A DNA stretch of 64,000 nt from Actinomadura latina NBRC 106108 (GCF_001552195.1 NZ_BCQS01000005.1:496001-560000); one strand, 5' to 3'. Shown: positions 33,996-43,734, counted from the first letter of the stretch. Notes: generated by a model from the sequence alone, not told the origin. Program-made: numbers and translations.

Positions 33996-36695
33996 TCAGC
34001 GAGTGTCGCCGCCTCCCGGCGCGTCCCCGGCCACGATCGCGGCGCGACCGGCCTCCAGCCGGGCGACCGGGATCCGGAACGGCGAGCACGACACGTAGTC
34101 CAGGCCGACCTCGTGGCAGAAGTGCACGGAGTCGGGGTCGCCGCCGTGCTCGCCGCAGATGCCGAGCTTGATGCCGGGGCGCGCCTTGCGGCCCTCCTCG
34201 GCGGCAATGCGGACGAGCCGCCCGACGCCCTCCCGGTCCAGCGTCTCGAACGGCGACACCCCGAAGATGCCGAGCTCCAGGTAGCGGGAGAAGAACGCCG
34301 CCTCGACGTCGTCGCGGGAGAAGCCCCACGTCGTCTGGGTGAGGTCGTTGGTGCCGAAGGAGAAGAACTCGGCGGCCTCGGCGATCTGCCCGGCGGTCAG
34401 CGCCGCCCGCGGCAGCTCGATCATGGTGCCGATCAGCGCGGGGACGTCGACGCCGGTCGCCTCCTTGACCCCGTCGAGGATGTCGCGTGCCTCGTCGCGG
34501 ACGGCCTCCAGCTCCTGCACCGCGCCCACCAGCGGGATCATGATCTCCGGGCGCGGGTCGCCGCCCGCCTTCTTCCGCGCGGCCGCGGCCTCGGCGATCG
34601 CGCGGACCTGCATGGCGAACAGGCCGGGAATCACCAAACCGAGCCGCACACCGCGCAGTCCGAGCATAGGGTTCTGCTCGTGCAGCCGGTTGACCGCCTC
34701 CAGCAGCCTCCGGTCCTTGGCGTCGGCCCCGTCGCCCGCGAGCGCGACCCTGACCGACAGCTCGGTGATGTCGGGGAGGAACTCGTGCAGCGGCGGGTCG
34801 ATGAGGCGGATCGTGACGGGCAGCCCGTCCATGGCCTCGAAGATGCCCTCGAAGTCGCTCCTCTGCAGCGGCTCCAGGGCGTCCAGCGCGGCCTGCCGCT
34901 CCCCGTCGTCCTCGGCGAGGACGAGTTTCTCGATGAGCTGCCGGCGGTCGCCGAGGAACATGTGCTCGGTGCGGCACAGCCCGATGCCGGCGGCGCCGAA
35001 CCGGCGGGCGCGCGCGGAGTCCTCCGGGTTGTCGGAGTTGGCGCGGACGGTCAGCGCGGCGCGCGAGTCGGCGTGCTTCATGACGCGGTCGACGGCCTTG
35101 ACGAGGTCGTCGCCGTCCTCCAGGGTGAGCTCGCCCTCGAAGTACCGGACGACGGGCGAGTCCTCGACGGGCACCTCGCCGAGGTAGACGTCGCCGGACG
35201 AGCCGTCGATCGAGACGACGTCGCCCTCGCTCACCGTCACGCCGCCGGGGGCGGTGAAGTGCCCGTTCTTGACGTCGACGTCGAGTTCCTCGGCGCCGCA
35301 GACGCAGGTCTTGCCCATGCCGCGCGCGACGACGGCGGCGTGCGACGTCTTCCCTCCGCGGGACGTCAGGACGCCCTTGGCCGCCACCATGCCGGCGAGG
35401 TCGTCGGGGTTGGTCTCGCGGCGGACGAGGATGACGTCCTCGCCCCGTCCGGCCAGCTCGACCGCGCGGGCGGAGGTGAACACGGCCTTGCCGACGGCCG
35501 CGCCCGGCGAGGCGTTCATGCCCTTGGTGAGCTTCTGGACGCCGTCCACCCTGCTGGCGAACCGGGGGAACATGAGCTGCGCGAGCTGGTCGCCGGTGAC
35601 GCGGCGGGCGGCCTCGTCCAGGTCGATGAGCCCCTGGTCGAGCAGCTGGCAGGCGATGCGGAACGCCGCCGCGGCGGTCCGCTTGCCTACTCGGGTCTGC
35701 AGCATCCACAGCTTCCCGCGCTCGATCGTGAACTCGATGTCGCACATGTCGCGGTAGTGGTTCTCCAGCGTCTCCATGATCTCGAGAAGCCGGTCGTAGG
35801 ACGCCTTGTCGATGCGCTCCAGGTCCTTGAGCGGCACCGTGTTGCGGATGCCGGCGACGACGTCCTCGCCCTGCGCGTTCTGCAGGTAGTCGCCGTAGAC
35901 GCCCTGCTGGCCGGACGCGGGGTCGCGGGTGAAGGCGACGCCCGTCCCGGAGTCCAGGTCCATGTTGCCGAAGACCATCGAGCAGATGTTGACGGCGGTA
36001 CCGAGGTCGACGGGGATGCGCTCCTGCCGCCGGTACAGGATCGCGCGGTCCGCGTTCCAGGAGTCGAACACGGCCTTGACGGCGAGGTCCATCTGCTCGC
36101 GCGGGTCGGTCGGGAAGCCCCTCCCCGTCTGCTCTCGCACGATGCCCTTGAACCGGTCGACGAGCGCCTTGAAGTCGTCGGCGACCAGGTCCGCGTCGTG
36201 GTCGCTGCCCCGGGCCCGCTTGACCTCGTCGATGGCGTCCTCGAACAGGTCGCCGTCGATGTCCAGGACGGTCTTGCCGAACATCTGGATCAGGCGCCGG
36301 TAGGAGTCCCACGCGAACCGCTCATCGCCCGCCTGGGCCGCGAGGCCGTGCACGGACTCGTCGTTCAGCCCGACGTTGAGGACGGTCTCCATCATGCCCG
36401 GCATGCTGAACTTGGCGCCGGACCGCACGCTGACCAGCAGGGGGTCGTCGCTCTGCCCGAGCTTCTTGCCCATCGCGGACTCCAGGCCGGCGAGGTGCGC
36501 GTTCACCTCGTCCGCCAGCCCCTCGGGCAGGTCCCCGTGCTCGAGGTAGTGCCGGCAGGCCTCCGTGGTGATCGTGAACCCGGGAGGCACGGGCAGTCCG
36601 AGGTTGGTCATCTCGGCCAGGTTGGCGCCCTTGCCGCCCAGCAGATCTTTGAGGTCCTTGTTTCCCTCTGTGAAGTCGTACACGAACTTCGGCAC
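33996..36695 (-). CDS. ppdK: Pyruvate, phosphate dikinase
   Basis: An 899-residue enzyme interconverting pyruvate + ATP + Pi and PEP + AMP + PPi. The N-terminal ATP-grasp domain begins with LGGKGANLAEMTNLGLPVP. The central swivelling domain carries the phosphorylated His in GGKTSHAAVVARGMGKTCVC. The C-terminal PEP-binding barrel includes GTNDLTQTTWGFSRDD and CGEHGGDPDSVHFCHEVGLD. The GTG start has AAGGAG upstream. It is likely to support gluconeogenic or reversible PEP metabolism. It is divergent from a GH15 gene across a 317-base spacer. Confidence 0.96.
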   Translation of the reverse strand: MPKFVYDFTEGNKDLKDLLGGKGANLAEMTNLGLPVPPGFTITTEACRHYLEHGDLPEGLADEVNAHLAGLESAMGKKLGQSDDPLLVSVRSGAKFSMPGMMETVLNVGLNDESVHGLAAQAGDERFAWDSYRRLIQMFGKTVLDIDGDLFEDAIDEVKRARGSDHDADLVADDFKALVDRFKGIVREQTGRGFPTDPREQMDLAVKAVFDSWNADRAILYRRQERIPVDLGTAVNICSMVFGNMDLDSGTGVAFTRDPASGQQGVYGDYLQNAQGEDVVAGIRNTVPLKDLERIDKASYDRLLEIMETLENHYRDMCDIEFTIERGKLWMLQTRVGKRTAAAAFRIACQLLDQGLIDLDEAARRVTGDQLAQLMFPRFASRVDGVQKLTKGMNASPGAAVGKAVFTSARAVELAGRGEDVILVRRETNPDDLAGMVAAKGVLTSRGGKTSHAAVVARGMGKTCVCGAEELDVDVKNGHFTAPGGVTVSEGDVVSIDGSSGDVYLGEVPVEDSPVVRYFEGELTLEDGDDLVKAVDRVMKHADSRAALTVRANSDNPEDSARARRFGAAGIGLCRTEHMFLGDRRQLIEKLVLAEDDGERQAALDALEPLQRSDFEGIFEAMDGLPVTIRLIDPPLHEFLPDITELSVRVALAGDGADAKDRRLLEAVNRLHEQNPMLGLRGVRLGLVIPGLFAMQVRAIAEAAAARKKAGGDPRPEIMIPLVGAVQELEAVRDEARDILDGVKEATGVDVPALIGTMIELPRAALTAGQIAEAAEFFSFGTNDLTQTTWGFSRDDVEAAFFSRYLELGIFGVSPFETLDREGVGRLVRIAAEEGRKARPGIKLGICGEHGGDPDSVHFCHEVGLDYVSCSPFRIPVARLEAGRAAIVAGDAPGGGDTR

Positions 36696-37012
36696 GGGGA
36701 GCTCCTTCTCGCTCCGGTTCCACCCAGCGACAGTTCCGGCCCGTCCGTCCCGGGGGTGCGCTCCGTCACGTTCCCCCAGGCAGAAGCGGGTCCGCTGCCC
36801 TGTTTGCCGGGACTGTACCCGCGCAGCCGCCGGTTGCTCGGCGCCCGGTGCCCCGAGGAGAGTTATCCCAGCTCAGACCGCAGATAATGGTCTATTCCAC
36901 TGGGAGACCAGCAGTACACCGCGGCCGGGGGCGCGCCGTGCGCCCATGGCGCGCGCATGGCGCGCCCACGGCCCGGTAGAGGGAATGATGGAGATCAAGG
37001 AGGTGTGAGGTT
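36696..37012. other. 317-base divergent spacer between ppdK and the GH15 gene
   Basis: No convincing protein or RNA gene is seen. It should hold both promoters. Visible features are two copies of CATGGCGCGC (36945 and 36956) inside a GC-rich palindromic stretch, and a seven-codon mini-frame (36985-37008, MMEIKEV) preceded by GAGGGA. The stop of the mini-frame is four bases before the GTG of the GH15 gene, and its last codons contain that gene's AAGGAGG. Confidence 0.6.
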
Positions 37013-38899
37013 GTGAGACCGAAGGTCGCCGGCGGCCGGGCGGGAGACCCGTTCGCCCCCATAGCCGATTTCGGGTTCCTGTCCGACTGCGAGACGACCG
37101 CGCTGGTCGCGCCGAGCGGCAACATCGAGTGGATGTGCCTGCCGAAGATGGACTCGCCCAGCGTGTTCGGGTCGATCCTGGACCGCGACGCGGGGTACTT
37201 CCGCGTGGGCCCCGCGGGCGTGGAGGTGCCCGCCGCGCAGCGCTACATCCCCGGGACCATGGTGATGGAGACCACCTGGTGGGTGCACGGGGGCTGGCTG
37301 GTGGTGACGGACGCGCTGCTCATGGGGCCGTGGCACCACGAGACGGAGCGGTCCCACACGCACCGCAGGGCGCCGACGGACTACGACGCCGACCACGTCC
37401 TGCTGCGGATGGTGCGGTGCGTGAACGGGCAGGCCCAGGTCCGGCTCGACTGCATGCCGGTGTTCGACTACGGCCAGACGCCCGCGCGCTGGGAGCACAC
37501 CGGCGCCGGGTACCACGAGGCCGTCGCGCGCGGCAACGGCGTCGGGCTGCGGCTCACCACCGACATGAACGTCGGGTTCGAGGGGTCGCTCGCCACGTCC
37601 CGGACGCTGCTGAAGCAGGGCGAGTCCCGGTTCGTCGCGCTGTCGTGGAGCGAGCACGCGGCGCCGTCGTCGTGGGAGGACGCGCAGGAGCGGCTCGTCT
37701 GGACCGTCCACCACTGGCAGCACTGGCTCGACCGGGGCCGCTTCCCCGACCATCCGTGGCGCAGCCACCTGCAGCGCAGCGCGCTCACGCTGAAGGGCCT
37801 GACGTTCGCGCCGTCGGGCGCGGTCGCGGCGGCGGCCACGACGTCGCTGCCGGAGACGCCGGGCGGCGACCGCAACTGGGACTACCGCTACACCTGGATC
37901 CGCGACTCCACGATGGCGCTGTGGGCGTTCTACACACTCGGCTACGACTGGGAGGCCAACGACTTCTTCTACTTCATCACCGACGTCGCCGAGGCGGCCG
38001 AGGGCAAGCTGCAGATCATGTACGGGCTGGACGGGCGGGAGGAACTGCCGGAGTCGACGCTGGAGCACCTCACCGGCTACGACAACGCCCGCCCCGTGCG
38101 GATCGGCAACGAGGCGTACATGCAGGCGCAGCACGATGTGTGGGGCTCCATCATCGGCTCCATCTACCTGTTCGTGCGCAAGCGGGACCGGCTCGACGAC
38201 CGGCTCTGGAAGATCATCATCAAGCAGGTGGAGGACGCGCTCGCCAACTGGCGCACCCCCGACTGCGGGATGTGGGAGGTGCGCGGCGAGCCGCAGCACT
38301 TCACCTCGTCCAAGATCTTCTGCTGGGTGGCGGCCGAGCGCGGCGCCCGGCTCGCCCGGGTGCGCGGCGACCGGGACCGGGCGCGCCGCTGGCAGGCCGC
38401 CGCCGACGAGATCCACGCGGACGTGCTCGCGAACGCGCTGGACGAGCGCGGCGTCTTCACCGCCCACTACGGCGCGACGGCGCTGGACGCCTCCGCGCTG
38501 CTGATCCCGCTGCTCGGCTTCCTGCCCGCCGACGACAAGCGGGTGCGCGAGACCGTCCTCGCCATCGCCGACGAGCTGTCGGAGGACGACCTCGTCCTGC
38601 GCTACCGGGCGGGCGAGACCGACGACGGGTTCGAGTCCGACGAGGGCACCTTCACCATCTGCTCGTTCTGGCTGGTCAGCGCCCTGGTGATGATCGGCGA
38701 GCTGGACCGGGCGCGGGCCCTCTGCGAGAAGCTGCTGTCGTACGCGAGCCCGCTGCAGCTGTACGCCGAGGAGATCGACCCGCACACCGGGCGGCACCTC
38801 GGCAACTTCCCGCAGGCGTTCACCCACCTGGCGCTGATCAACGCGGTGATGCAGGTGATCAGGGCGGAGAACGACGAGCCGCAGCCGCCGCTCGCCTGA
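37013..38899 (+). CDS. Glycoside hydrolase family 15 protein (trehalase/glucoamylase-like)
   Basis: A 628-residue cytosolic enzyme with no signal peptide. The N-terminal beta-sandwich starts FAPIADFGFLSDCETTALVA, with GNIEWMCLPKMDSPSVFGSI. The (alpha/alpha)6 barrel has the family signature NWDYRYTWIRDSTMALWAFY around residue 288, and the late block DDGFESDEGTFTICSFWLV contains the likely catalytic Glu. Actinobacterial members of this length include trehalases that do not need a separate partner; glucoamylase or dextran activity is also possible. The GTG start has AAGGAGG upstream. Confidence 0.92.
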   Translation: MRPKVAGGRAGDPFAPIADFGFLSDCETTALVAPSGNIEWMCLPKMDSPSVFGSILDRDAGYFRVGPAGVEVPAAQRYIPGTMVMETTWWVHGGWLVVTDALLMGPWHHETERSHTHRRAPTDYDADHVLLRMVRCVNGQAQVRLDCMPVFDYGQTPARWEHTGAGYHEAVARGNGVGLRLTTDMNVGFEGSLATSRTLLKQGESRFVALSWSEHAAPSSWEDAQERLVWTVHHWQHWLDRGRFPDHPWRSHLQRSALTLKGLTFAPSGAVAAAATTSLPETPGGDRNWDYRYTWIRDSTMALWAFYTLGYDWEANDFFYFITDVAEAAEGKLQIMYGLDGREELPESTLEHLTGYDNARPVRIGNEAYMQAQHDVWGSIIGSIYLFVRKRDRLDDRLWKIIIKQVEDALANWRTPDCGMWEVRGEPQHFTSSKIFCWVAAERGARLARVRGDRDRARRWQAAADEIHADVLANALDERGVFTAHYGATALDASALLIPLLGFLPADDKRVRETVLAIADELSEDDLVLRYRAGETDDGFESDEGTFTICSFWLVSALVMIGELDRARALCEKLLSYASPLQLYAEEIDPHTGRHLGNFPQAFTHLALINAVMQVIRAENDEPQPPLA

Positions 38900-38905
38900 C
38901 GCGCA

Positions 38906-38936
38906 CGGACGGCCGGGGCCCGCCCCCGGCCGTCCG
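38906..38936 (+). terminator. Hairpin downstream of the GH15 gene
   Basis: A 13-bp stem, CGGACGGCCGGGG (38906-38918) with its complement at 38924-38936 and a 5-base loop, starts seven bases after the stop. No U-tract follows. Confidence 0.72.
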
Positions 38937-39009
38937 GAAGTTGATCACAAGTTGGCCGACATCTGCCGGAATTGACCCCTCTGTCAGACTTCCCGGTTAC
39001 CGTTCCGCC

Positions 39010-40158
39010 GTGACCACGCCACCCCCCACTGACGGCATTCCGGATCCCCCCGAGACCGCCCCCGCCTGGGCGCCGCCCGACGCGCCCGCTGCCGGCTCAC
39101 CGGCCCCCGCCCCCGCCCCGCTCCCGGGCCCGCCCCCGGGGATGCCGCTCGTGCCCGGGGCGCCGCCCGCGCCCGCCCAGCGGCGGACGAACCGGTTCGC
39201 GATCTTCGCGCTGGTCACCGGCCTGGCCGGGATCGTCGTGCTCGCGATCGCCTTCGCCGTGGTCGCCCTCGTCCAGACGGGGCGCCGCGGCGAGCGGGGC
39301 GTGCGCCTCGCCATCGGCGGCCTCGCCGCGTCCGCCGTGTGGGTCCTCGCCGTGGTGGCCCTGATCGCCGTGCTGCAGGACGTCCAGCCGGGCCAGGGCT
39401 CCCGCGCGGACGTGCGCCGCGACGGCACGGCGCCGCTCACCGAACTCGGCATCGGCGACTGCTTCACCGGCTTCGGCGACGACGGCTCCGGCGGTTTCCT
39501 CGGGAAGAAGGCGCCCTGCACGCAGCCGCACGAGGGCGAGGTCGTCGCACGCACGGAGACGCCTCCCGTCCAGCAGACCCACGGAGCGATGACCGCGTGG
39601 GCCAAGAACCTGTGCCAGAACAAGACGAGGTACCTGCTGCGCAGCCGGTACCGCAAGGACCTGGAGCCCTACTACAACTGGTCCGGCGACGAGCACTCCG
39701 ACGCCAAGGATCTGACGTTGACGTGCGTGATGCGTTACACGGGCTCCAAGCCCCTCACAGCACCGCTGGCCGCCACCGTGGACGCGAACCTGAAGACCTA
39801 CGAGCAGCTGACCGCCGGCGAATGCGTCGCCGATTGGGACGACGCCGACCCGGTGACGGCCACCATGTCCTGCAAGAAGCCGCACCGGTTCCAGGTGTAC
39901 GCCACCTTCACGATTCCCTCGGAGGAATTCCCCGCCAAGGAGTTCAACGAGTATCCCGGCAAGAAGGAGATCGACAAGAGGGCGGCACGCGGCTGCACCA
40001 AGCGCGGGAACAAGGCCCTCCGGAACCGCCCGATCGAACGCGACCTGGAACTGATGTACGTCATGCCGTCCCAGGAGGACTGGGAGGGCGGCATCCACGA
40101 CGTCGCATGCCTGGTCCAGGCCGCCCACGGCAAGCTGAACAAGTCGCTCCTCCCATGA
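39010..40158 (+). CDS. DUF4190/septum-formation-like membrane protein (copy 1)
   Basis: About 382 residues. The Pro/Ala-rich cytosolic N-terminus (1-58) is followed by RRTNRFAIFALVTGLAGIVV and a second helix IGGLAASAVWVLAVVALIAV, a DUF4190-type pair of membrane segments. The extracytoplasmic part has paired half-domains, each beginning with a Cys-containing strand: ELGIGDCFTGF and QLTAGECVADW. Each half has two further Cys (PCTQPHEGEV and MSCKKPHRFQV among them), matching the septum-formation family repeat. The GTG at 39010 begins the homologous N-terminus VTTPPPTDG. The next gene is a paralogue. Function is not established. Confidence 0.85.
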   Translation: MTTPPPTDGIPDPPETAPAWAPPDAPAAGSPAPAPAPLPGPPPGMPLVPGAPPAPAQRRTNRFAIFALVTGLAGIVVLAIAFAVVALVQTGRRGERGVRLAIGGLAASAVWVLAVVALIAVLQDVQPGQGSRADVRRDGTAPLTELGIGDCFTGFGDDGSGGFLGKKAPCTQPHEGEVVARTETPPVQQTHGAMTAWAKNLCQNKTRYLLRSRYRKDLEPYYNWSGDEHSDAKDLTLTCVMRYTGSKPLTAPLAATVDANLKTYEQLTAGECVADWDDADPVTATMSCKKPHRFQVYATFTIPSEEFPAKEFNEYPGKKEIDKRAARGCTKRGNKALRNRPIERDLELMYVMPSQEDWEGGIHDVACLVQAAHGKLNKSLLP

Positions 40159-40195
40159 CCGCCCCGGACGCCCCGCTCCCCGCCCCGGAGTTCCC

Positions 40196-41347
40196 ATGAC
40201 CACACCACCGCCCGCTGACAACACCCCGGACGACGCCGCCCCTGCCTGGGCCCCGCCGGACGCGCCCGCGGAGGCGCCGCCCACGGCGGGCCCGCCCATG
40301 ACCGGCGGGCCCACAGTCGGACCGCCCATGACCGGGCCGCCCATGATCGCGCCGCCCTGGATCGGTCCGCCCGCGGGCGGTCCGCCCGTGGCCGGCCGGC
40401 GGCGGACGAACCGGTTCGCGATCGTCGCGCTCGCCGCCGGAGTCGGCGGCATGGTGCTGTTCGCGGTCGGTTTCGCCATCGCCGCGTTCGTCCAGACCGG
40501 GCGCCGCGGCGAGCGGGGCAAGGGCCTCGCCGTCGGCGGCCTCGCCGCGTCCGCGGCCTGGATCGCCGCCGTCGCCGCCATCGCGATCGCCGGGCCGCCG
40601 ACCGCGGGCACCGCCGGACCCGCCGTCCGCGAGGACGGCAAGGTGGCGGTCACCGCGATGCGGCCGGGTGACTGCTTCAGCGAGTTCGAGGAGACCCCGG
40701 CCGGCCTGTACGGGAAACCGCTGCCGTGCACCACACCTCACCAGGGCGAGGTCAGTGCCGAGGCTGAACTCCCGGACCTGCCGTATCCGGGCGAGCGTGA
40801 GATGAACGACCGGGCGTGGACGCTGTGCCGCGAGCGGACCGAGTTCCTGGAGCGGAGCCGCTACGGCAAGGACCTCCAACTCCACGTCGCACCGCCGGAC
40901 AAGGAGGCGTGGAAGGACGGGAAACGGGCCGCGAAATGCGTGCTGCGCTACACCGGGTCCGGCCTGCTCCCGACGTCCCTCGACCAGACCATGGACACGA
41001 GGTCGCAGTACACGTCCGAACTCTCGCCGGGAGACTGCGTCAAGAAATGGGACGACAACGGCGACCAGCCCCTCATCCCCTGCACCAAGAAGCACGAGTA
41101 CGAAGTGCTCGCCGTCTACACGATGCACGGCGACAAGTACCCGGGCGCAAAGAAGATGGAGGAAAAGGCGCTGGACGGCTGCGCGAAGCGCGCGGTCAAG
41201 GCCTGGGGTGGGAATCCCCCGTTCGATATCGCCACCGTGACGTACGCCATACCGAACAAGCAGGGCTGGATCGAGGGAAACCGGTTGGCCTTCTGCCTGG
41301 TCGCGGGCAAGAACGGCCCTCTCACACGCTCCGTCGTCCCCCACTGA
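40196..41347 (+). CDS. DUF4190/septum-formation-like membrane protein (copy 2)
   Basis: A 383-residue paralogue of the preceding gene, starting MTTPPPADNTPDDAAPAWAP. The Pro-rich tail contains repeated GPPM-type units. The same RRTNRFAIVALAAGVGG membrane pair follows, then two extracytoplasmic half-domains: AMRPGDCFSEF with PCTTPHQGEV, and ELSPGDCVKKW with PCTKKHEYEV. The half-domains suggest disulfide-stabilised repeats. It lies 37 bases after copy 1 on the same strand, so the two were formed by tandem duplication and are probably co-transcribed. Confidence 0.85.
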   Translation: MTTPPPADNTPDDAAPAWAPPDAPAEAPPTAGPPMTGGPTVGPPMTGPPMIAPPWIGPPAGGPPVAGRRRTNRFAIVALAAGVGGMVLFAVGFAIAAFVQTGRRGERGKGLAVGGLAASAAWIAAVAAIAIAGPPTAGTAGPAVREDGKVAVTAMRPGDCFSEFEETPAGLYGKPLPCTTPHQGEVSAEAELPDLPYPGEREMNDRAWTLCRERTEFLERSRYGKDLQLHVAPPDKEAWKDGKRAAKCVLRYTGSGLLPTSLDQTMDTRSQYTSELSPGDCVKKWDDNGDQPLIPCTKKHEYEVLAVYTMHGDKYPGAKKMEEKALDGCAKRAVKAWGGNPPFDIATVTYAIPNKQGWIEGNRLAFCLVAGKNGPLTRSVVPH

Positions 41348-41428
41348 CGCCCCGCCCACGCCCCCGGACTCCGAGGTGAGGGCGGGCCGGTGCCGGTGCG
41401 GGCCGCCGGCACCGGCGGCACGCGGGGG

Positions 41429-43699
41429 TTAGACGACGGCGCCGGAGCTGTCCGCGTGGCGGCGGACGGGCTTGCCCTTGCCCTTGCCCTGCGGCGGCGG
41501 GGCCTTCGCGTAGCGCTCCAGGACGACGGCGATGGGCGTCGCGGTGAACACGCTGGAGTACGTCCCGACGACGATGCCGATCAGCAGGGCGATCGCGAAG
41601 TCGGTCAGCGAGTCGCCGCCGAGGACCGCGAGGGCCGCCAGGATGAACAGCGCGCCCATGCCGGTGTTGATCGTGCGCGGGACGGTCTGCAGCGTGCCCC
41701 GGTTCGCGATGTCGGCGAACCTGGCCTTGGGATTGTTCCCCCAGAGCTCCCGGACGCGGTCGAACACGACGACGGAGTCGTTCACCGAGTAGCCGATGAT
41801 CGTGAGCAGCGCGGCGAGGAAGACGCCGTCGATCGGTTTGCCGAGCCAGGCGAAGATGCCGGTGACGATCGTGATGTCGTGGAACATGGCGATCACCGAG
41901 CCGCCCGCGAACGTCCAGCGGAACCTGATCGTCAGGTAGGCGAGCTGCGCCAGGAGCGCGACGCCGAGGGCGATGAGCGCCTTGGTGCGGAGCTCGTCGC
42001 CGAGGCTCGGCCCGATCAGCTCGTCGCGCTGCTTGGTGGCTCCGCCGCCCTCCTTCGCGAGGGCCTCCTGGATCCGCTTCTCCTCCTCGTTGCTGAGGTC
42101 GGACGTGCGGACGGAGATGTCGTCCTGCCCGGACGTCTGCACGACCGCGCGCGGGAACCCGGCGTCGGCGACGGCGGCGCGGGCCTTGTCGATGTCGAGG
42201 TGCTGGCTGGTCGAGTACTCGACGAGGCGCCCGCCGGTGAACTCCACGCCGAAGTTCAGCCCGCGGGTGAAGATCCCGGTCATGGCGAGGATGATCGCGA
42301 CCGCGGAGATCCCGATCCACATCCGGCTGCGCTTCATGATGTCGGGGCCGCTGGTCTCCAGCCAGTTGCGGATCCGCCCGGCGCCGCCGAGGCCGCCGAG
42401 CTTGCCCTTGCTGAGCTTCGGCATCCGCGCGGCGGCGGCGTCGGTGAGGACGCGGCTCAGCAGCATCGCCGAGATGAGGGAGCCGATCACACCGATGGTC
42501 AGCGTGACACCGAAGCCCTTGACCGGCCCCGACGCCAGGAAGAACAGCAGGCCGCCGGCCAGCAGGGTGGTGACGGCCGAGTCCGCGATCGCCGACCACG
42601 CCTTGTTGAAGCCGATGGCGAGCGCCGCCCGCGCGCTGCGGCCCGGTGCCGCCGCCCGTTCCTCTCTGGCCCGTTCGAAGGCCAGCACGTTCGCGTCGAT
42701 CGCCATGCCGACGGCCAGCACGAACCCGGCGAGGCCGGGCAAGGTCAGCGTCGCTCCGATCGCGACGAGGGCGCCGTAGGAGATCAGCGCGTAGCCGGCG
42801 AGCGCGACCGTGGCGAGCAGGCCCACGAGGCGGTAGACGGCGATGATGAACAGGCCGGTCAGGATGATGCCGATGACGGCGGCCTTGGCGCTGGCGTCGA
42901 TGGCCTCGTCGCCGAGGGTCGGGCCGACCACCCGCTGCTCGATGATCTTCACGGGGACGGGCAGCGAGCCGCCCTGGATGAGCGCGGCGAGGTCCTTGGC
43001 CTCTTCTGCGGTGAAGTCGCCGGTGATCTGGGTGGATCCGCCGGTGATGCCGACGCCGCAGGGCACGCTCTGCGTCACCTGCGGGGAGGAGATCACCTTG
43101 CCGTCCAGGACGATCGCGACGCGCCGCTCGTCGCCGACGGCGCAGGCGGCCTTGGCGGTCAGCTGCTCCCAGGTCTTGCCGCCGCTGCCCTTGAAGTCGA
43201 CGTTGACGGCCCAGCCGCCGAGGTTCTGCGCGTCGAAGGAGGCGCTCGCCGCACCGATGCCGGCGCCGGTCAGCGCGGCGGGGCCGATGAGGATCTGCTG
43301 CCCGCTCTCGTCCGGGATGAGCTGCTGCCCCTTCTCGGCCTTGCCGGTGTTGGGCAGCACGGGGTGCGCGGTGAGCTGCGCGGTCTTGCCGACCGCCTCG
43401 GTGGCGCGGGTCGGGTCCTGGACGTCGGGCAGCTCGACGATCAGCCGCCGGTCGCCGGACCGGGTGATGGACGACTCGGCGACGCCGAGCGCGTCGATGC
43501 GCCGGTGCAGGACCTCACGGGCGCGGTCGGTGGCCTCGCGGTCCGCCTTGACGGTCGGCGAGTCCTGGGTCTCGAGGACGATCTGGGTGCCGCCGCGGAG
43601 GTCGAGGCCGAGGCGGGCTGGTTTTGACCAGGCGAAGTAGAACGATGTGGCGAGCACGGCGAACGCCAGTACCGCCCGCACCAGGTTGGCGCGAGTCAA
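41429..43699 (-). CDS. secDF: Fused SecD-SecF protein-export accessory subunit
   Basis: A 756-residue single chain. The SecD half shows LGLDLRGGTQIVLET, the P1 domain, and GMAIDANVLAFERAREE in the fourth helix region. From about residue 465 the SecF half shows NFGVEFTGGRLVEY, IGYSVNDSVVVFDRVRE and a final helix bundle. SecDF uses the proton motive force to pull secreted proteins out of the SecYEG channel. The frame is continuous, so this is a true fusion. The start is a TTG at 43699 with GGAGG upstream. No yajC or ruvABC genes are adjacent, so this is probably an additional copy beside a standard secD-secF locus elsewhere. Confidence 0.92.
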   Translation of the reverse strand: MTRANLVRAVLAFAVLATSFYFAWSKPARLGLDLRGGTQIVLETQDSPTVKADREATDRAREVLHRRIDALGVAESSITRSGDRRLIVELPDVQDPTRATEAVGKTAQLTAHPVLPNTGKAEKGQQLIPDESGQQILIGPAALTGAGIGAASASFDAQNLGGWAVNVDFKGSGGKTWEQLTAKAACAVGDERRVAIVLDGKVISSPQVTQSVPCGVGITGGSTQITGDFTAEEAKDLAALIQGGSLPVPVKIIEQRVVGPTLGDEAIDASAKAAVIGIILTGLFIIAVYRLVGLLATVALAGYALISYGALVAIGATLTLPGLAGFVLAVGMAIDANVLAFERAREERAAAPGRSARAALAIGFNKAWSAIADSAVTTLLAGGLLFFLASGPVKGFGVTLTIGVIGSLISAMLLSRVLTDAAAARMPKLSKGKLGGLGGAGRIRNWLETSGPDIMKRSRMWIGISAVAIILAMTGIFTRGLNFGVEFTGGRLVEYSTSQHLDIDKARAAVADAGFPRAVVQTSGQDDISVRTSDLSNEEEKRIQEALAKEGGGATKQRDELIGPSLGDELRTKALIALGVALLAQLAYLTIRFRWTFAGGSVIAMFHDITIVTGIFAWLGKPIDGVFLAALLTIIGYSVNDSVVVFDRVRELWGNNPKARFADIANRGTLQTVPRTINTGMGALFILAALAVLGGDSLTDFAIALLIGIVVGTYSSVFTATPIAVVLERYAKAPPPQGKGKGKPVRRHADSSGAVV

Positions 43700-43734
43700 G
43701 AGGGAACCTCCACACGGGGCTTCGGCGCCGCGCC

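Noticed and set aside
36935..36975. GC-rich palindromic stretch with CATGGCGCGC copies as a possible origin or attachment site
   Set aside because: No replication or integrase gene nearby and the motif is short and composition-biased.
41429..43699. Possible sequencing frameshift joining secD and secF
   Set aside because: The frame is continuous through a natural linker with all SecD and SecF motifs in place; SecDF fusions are known.
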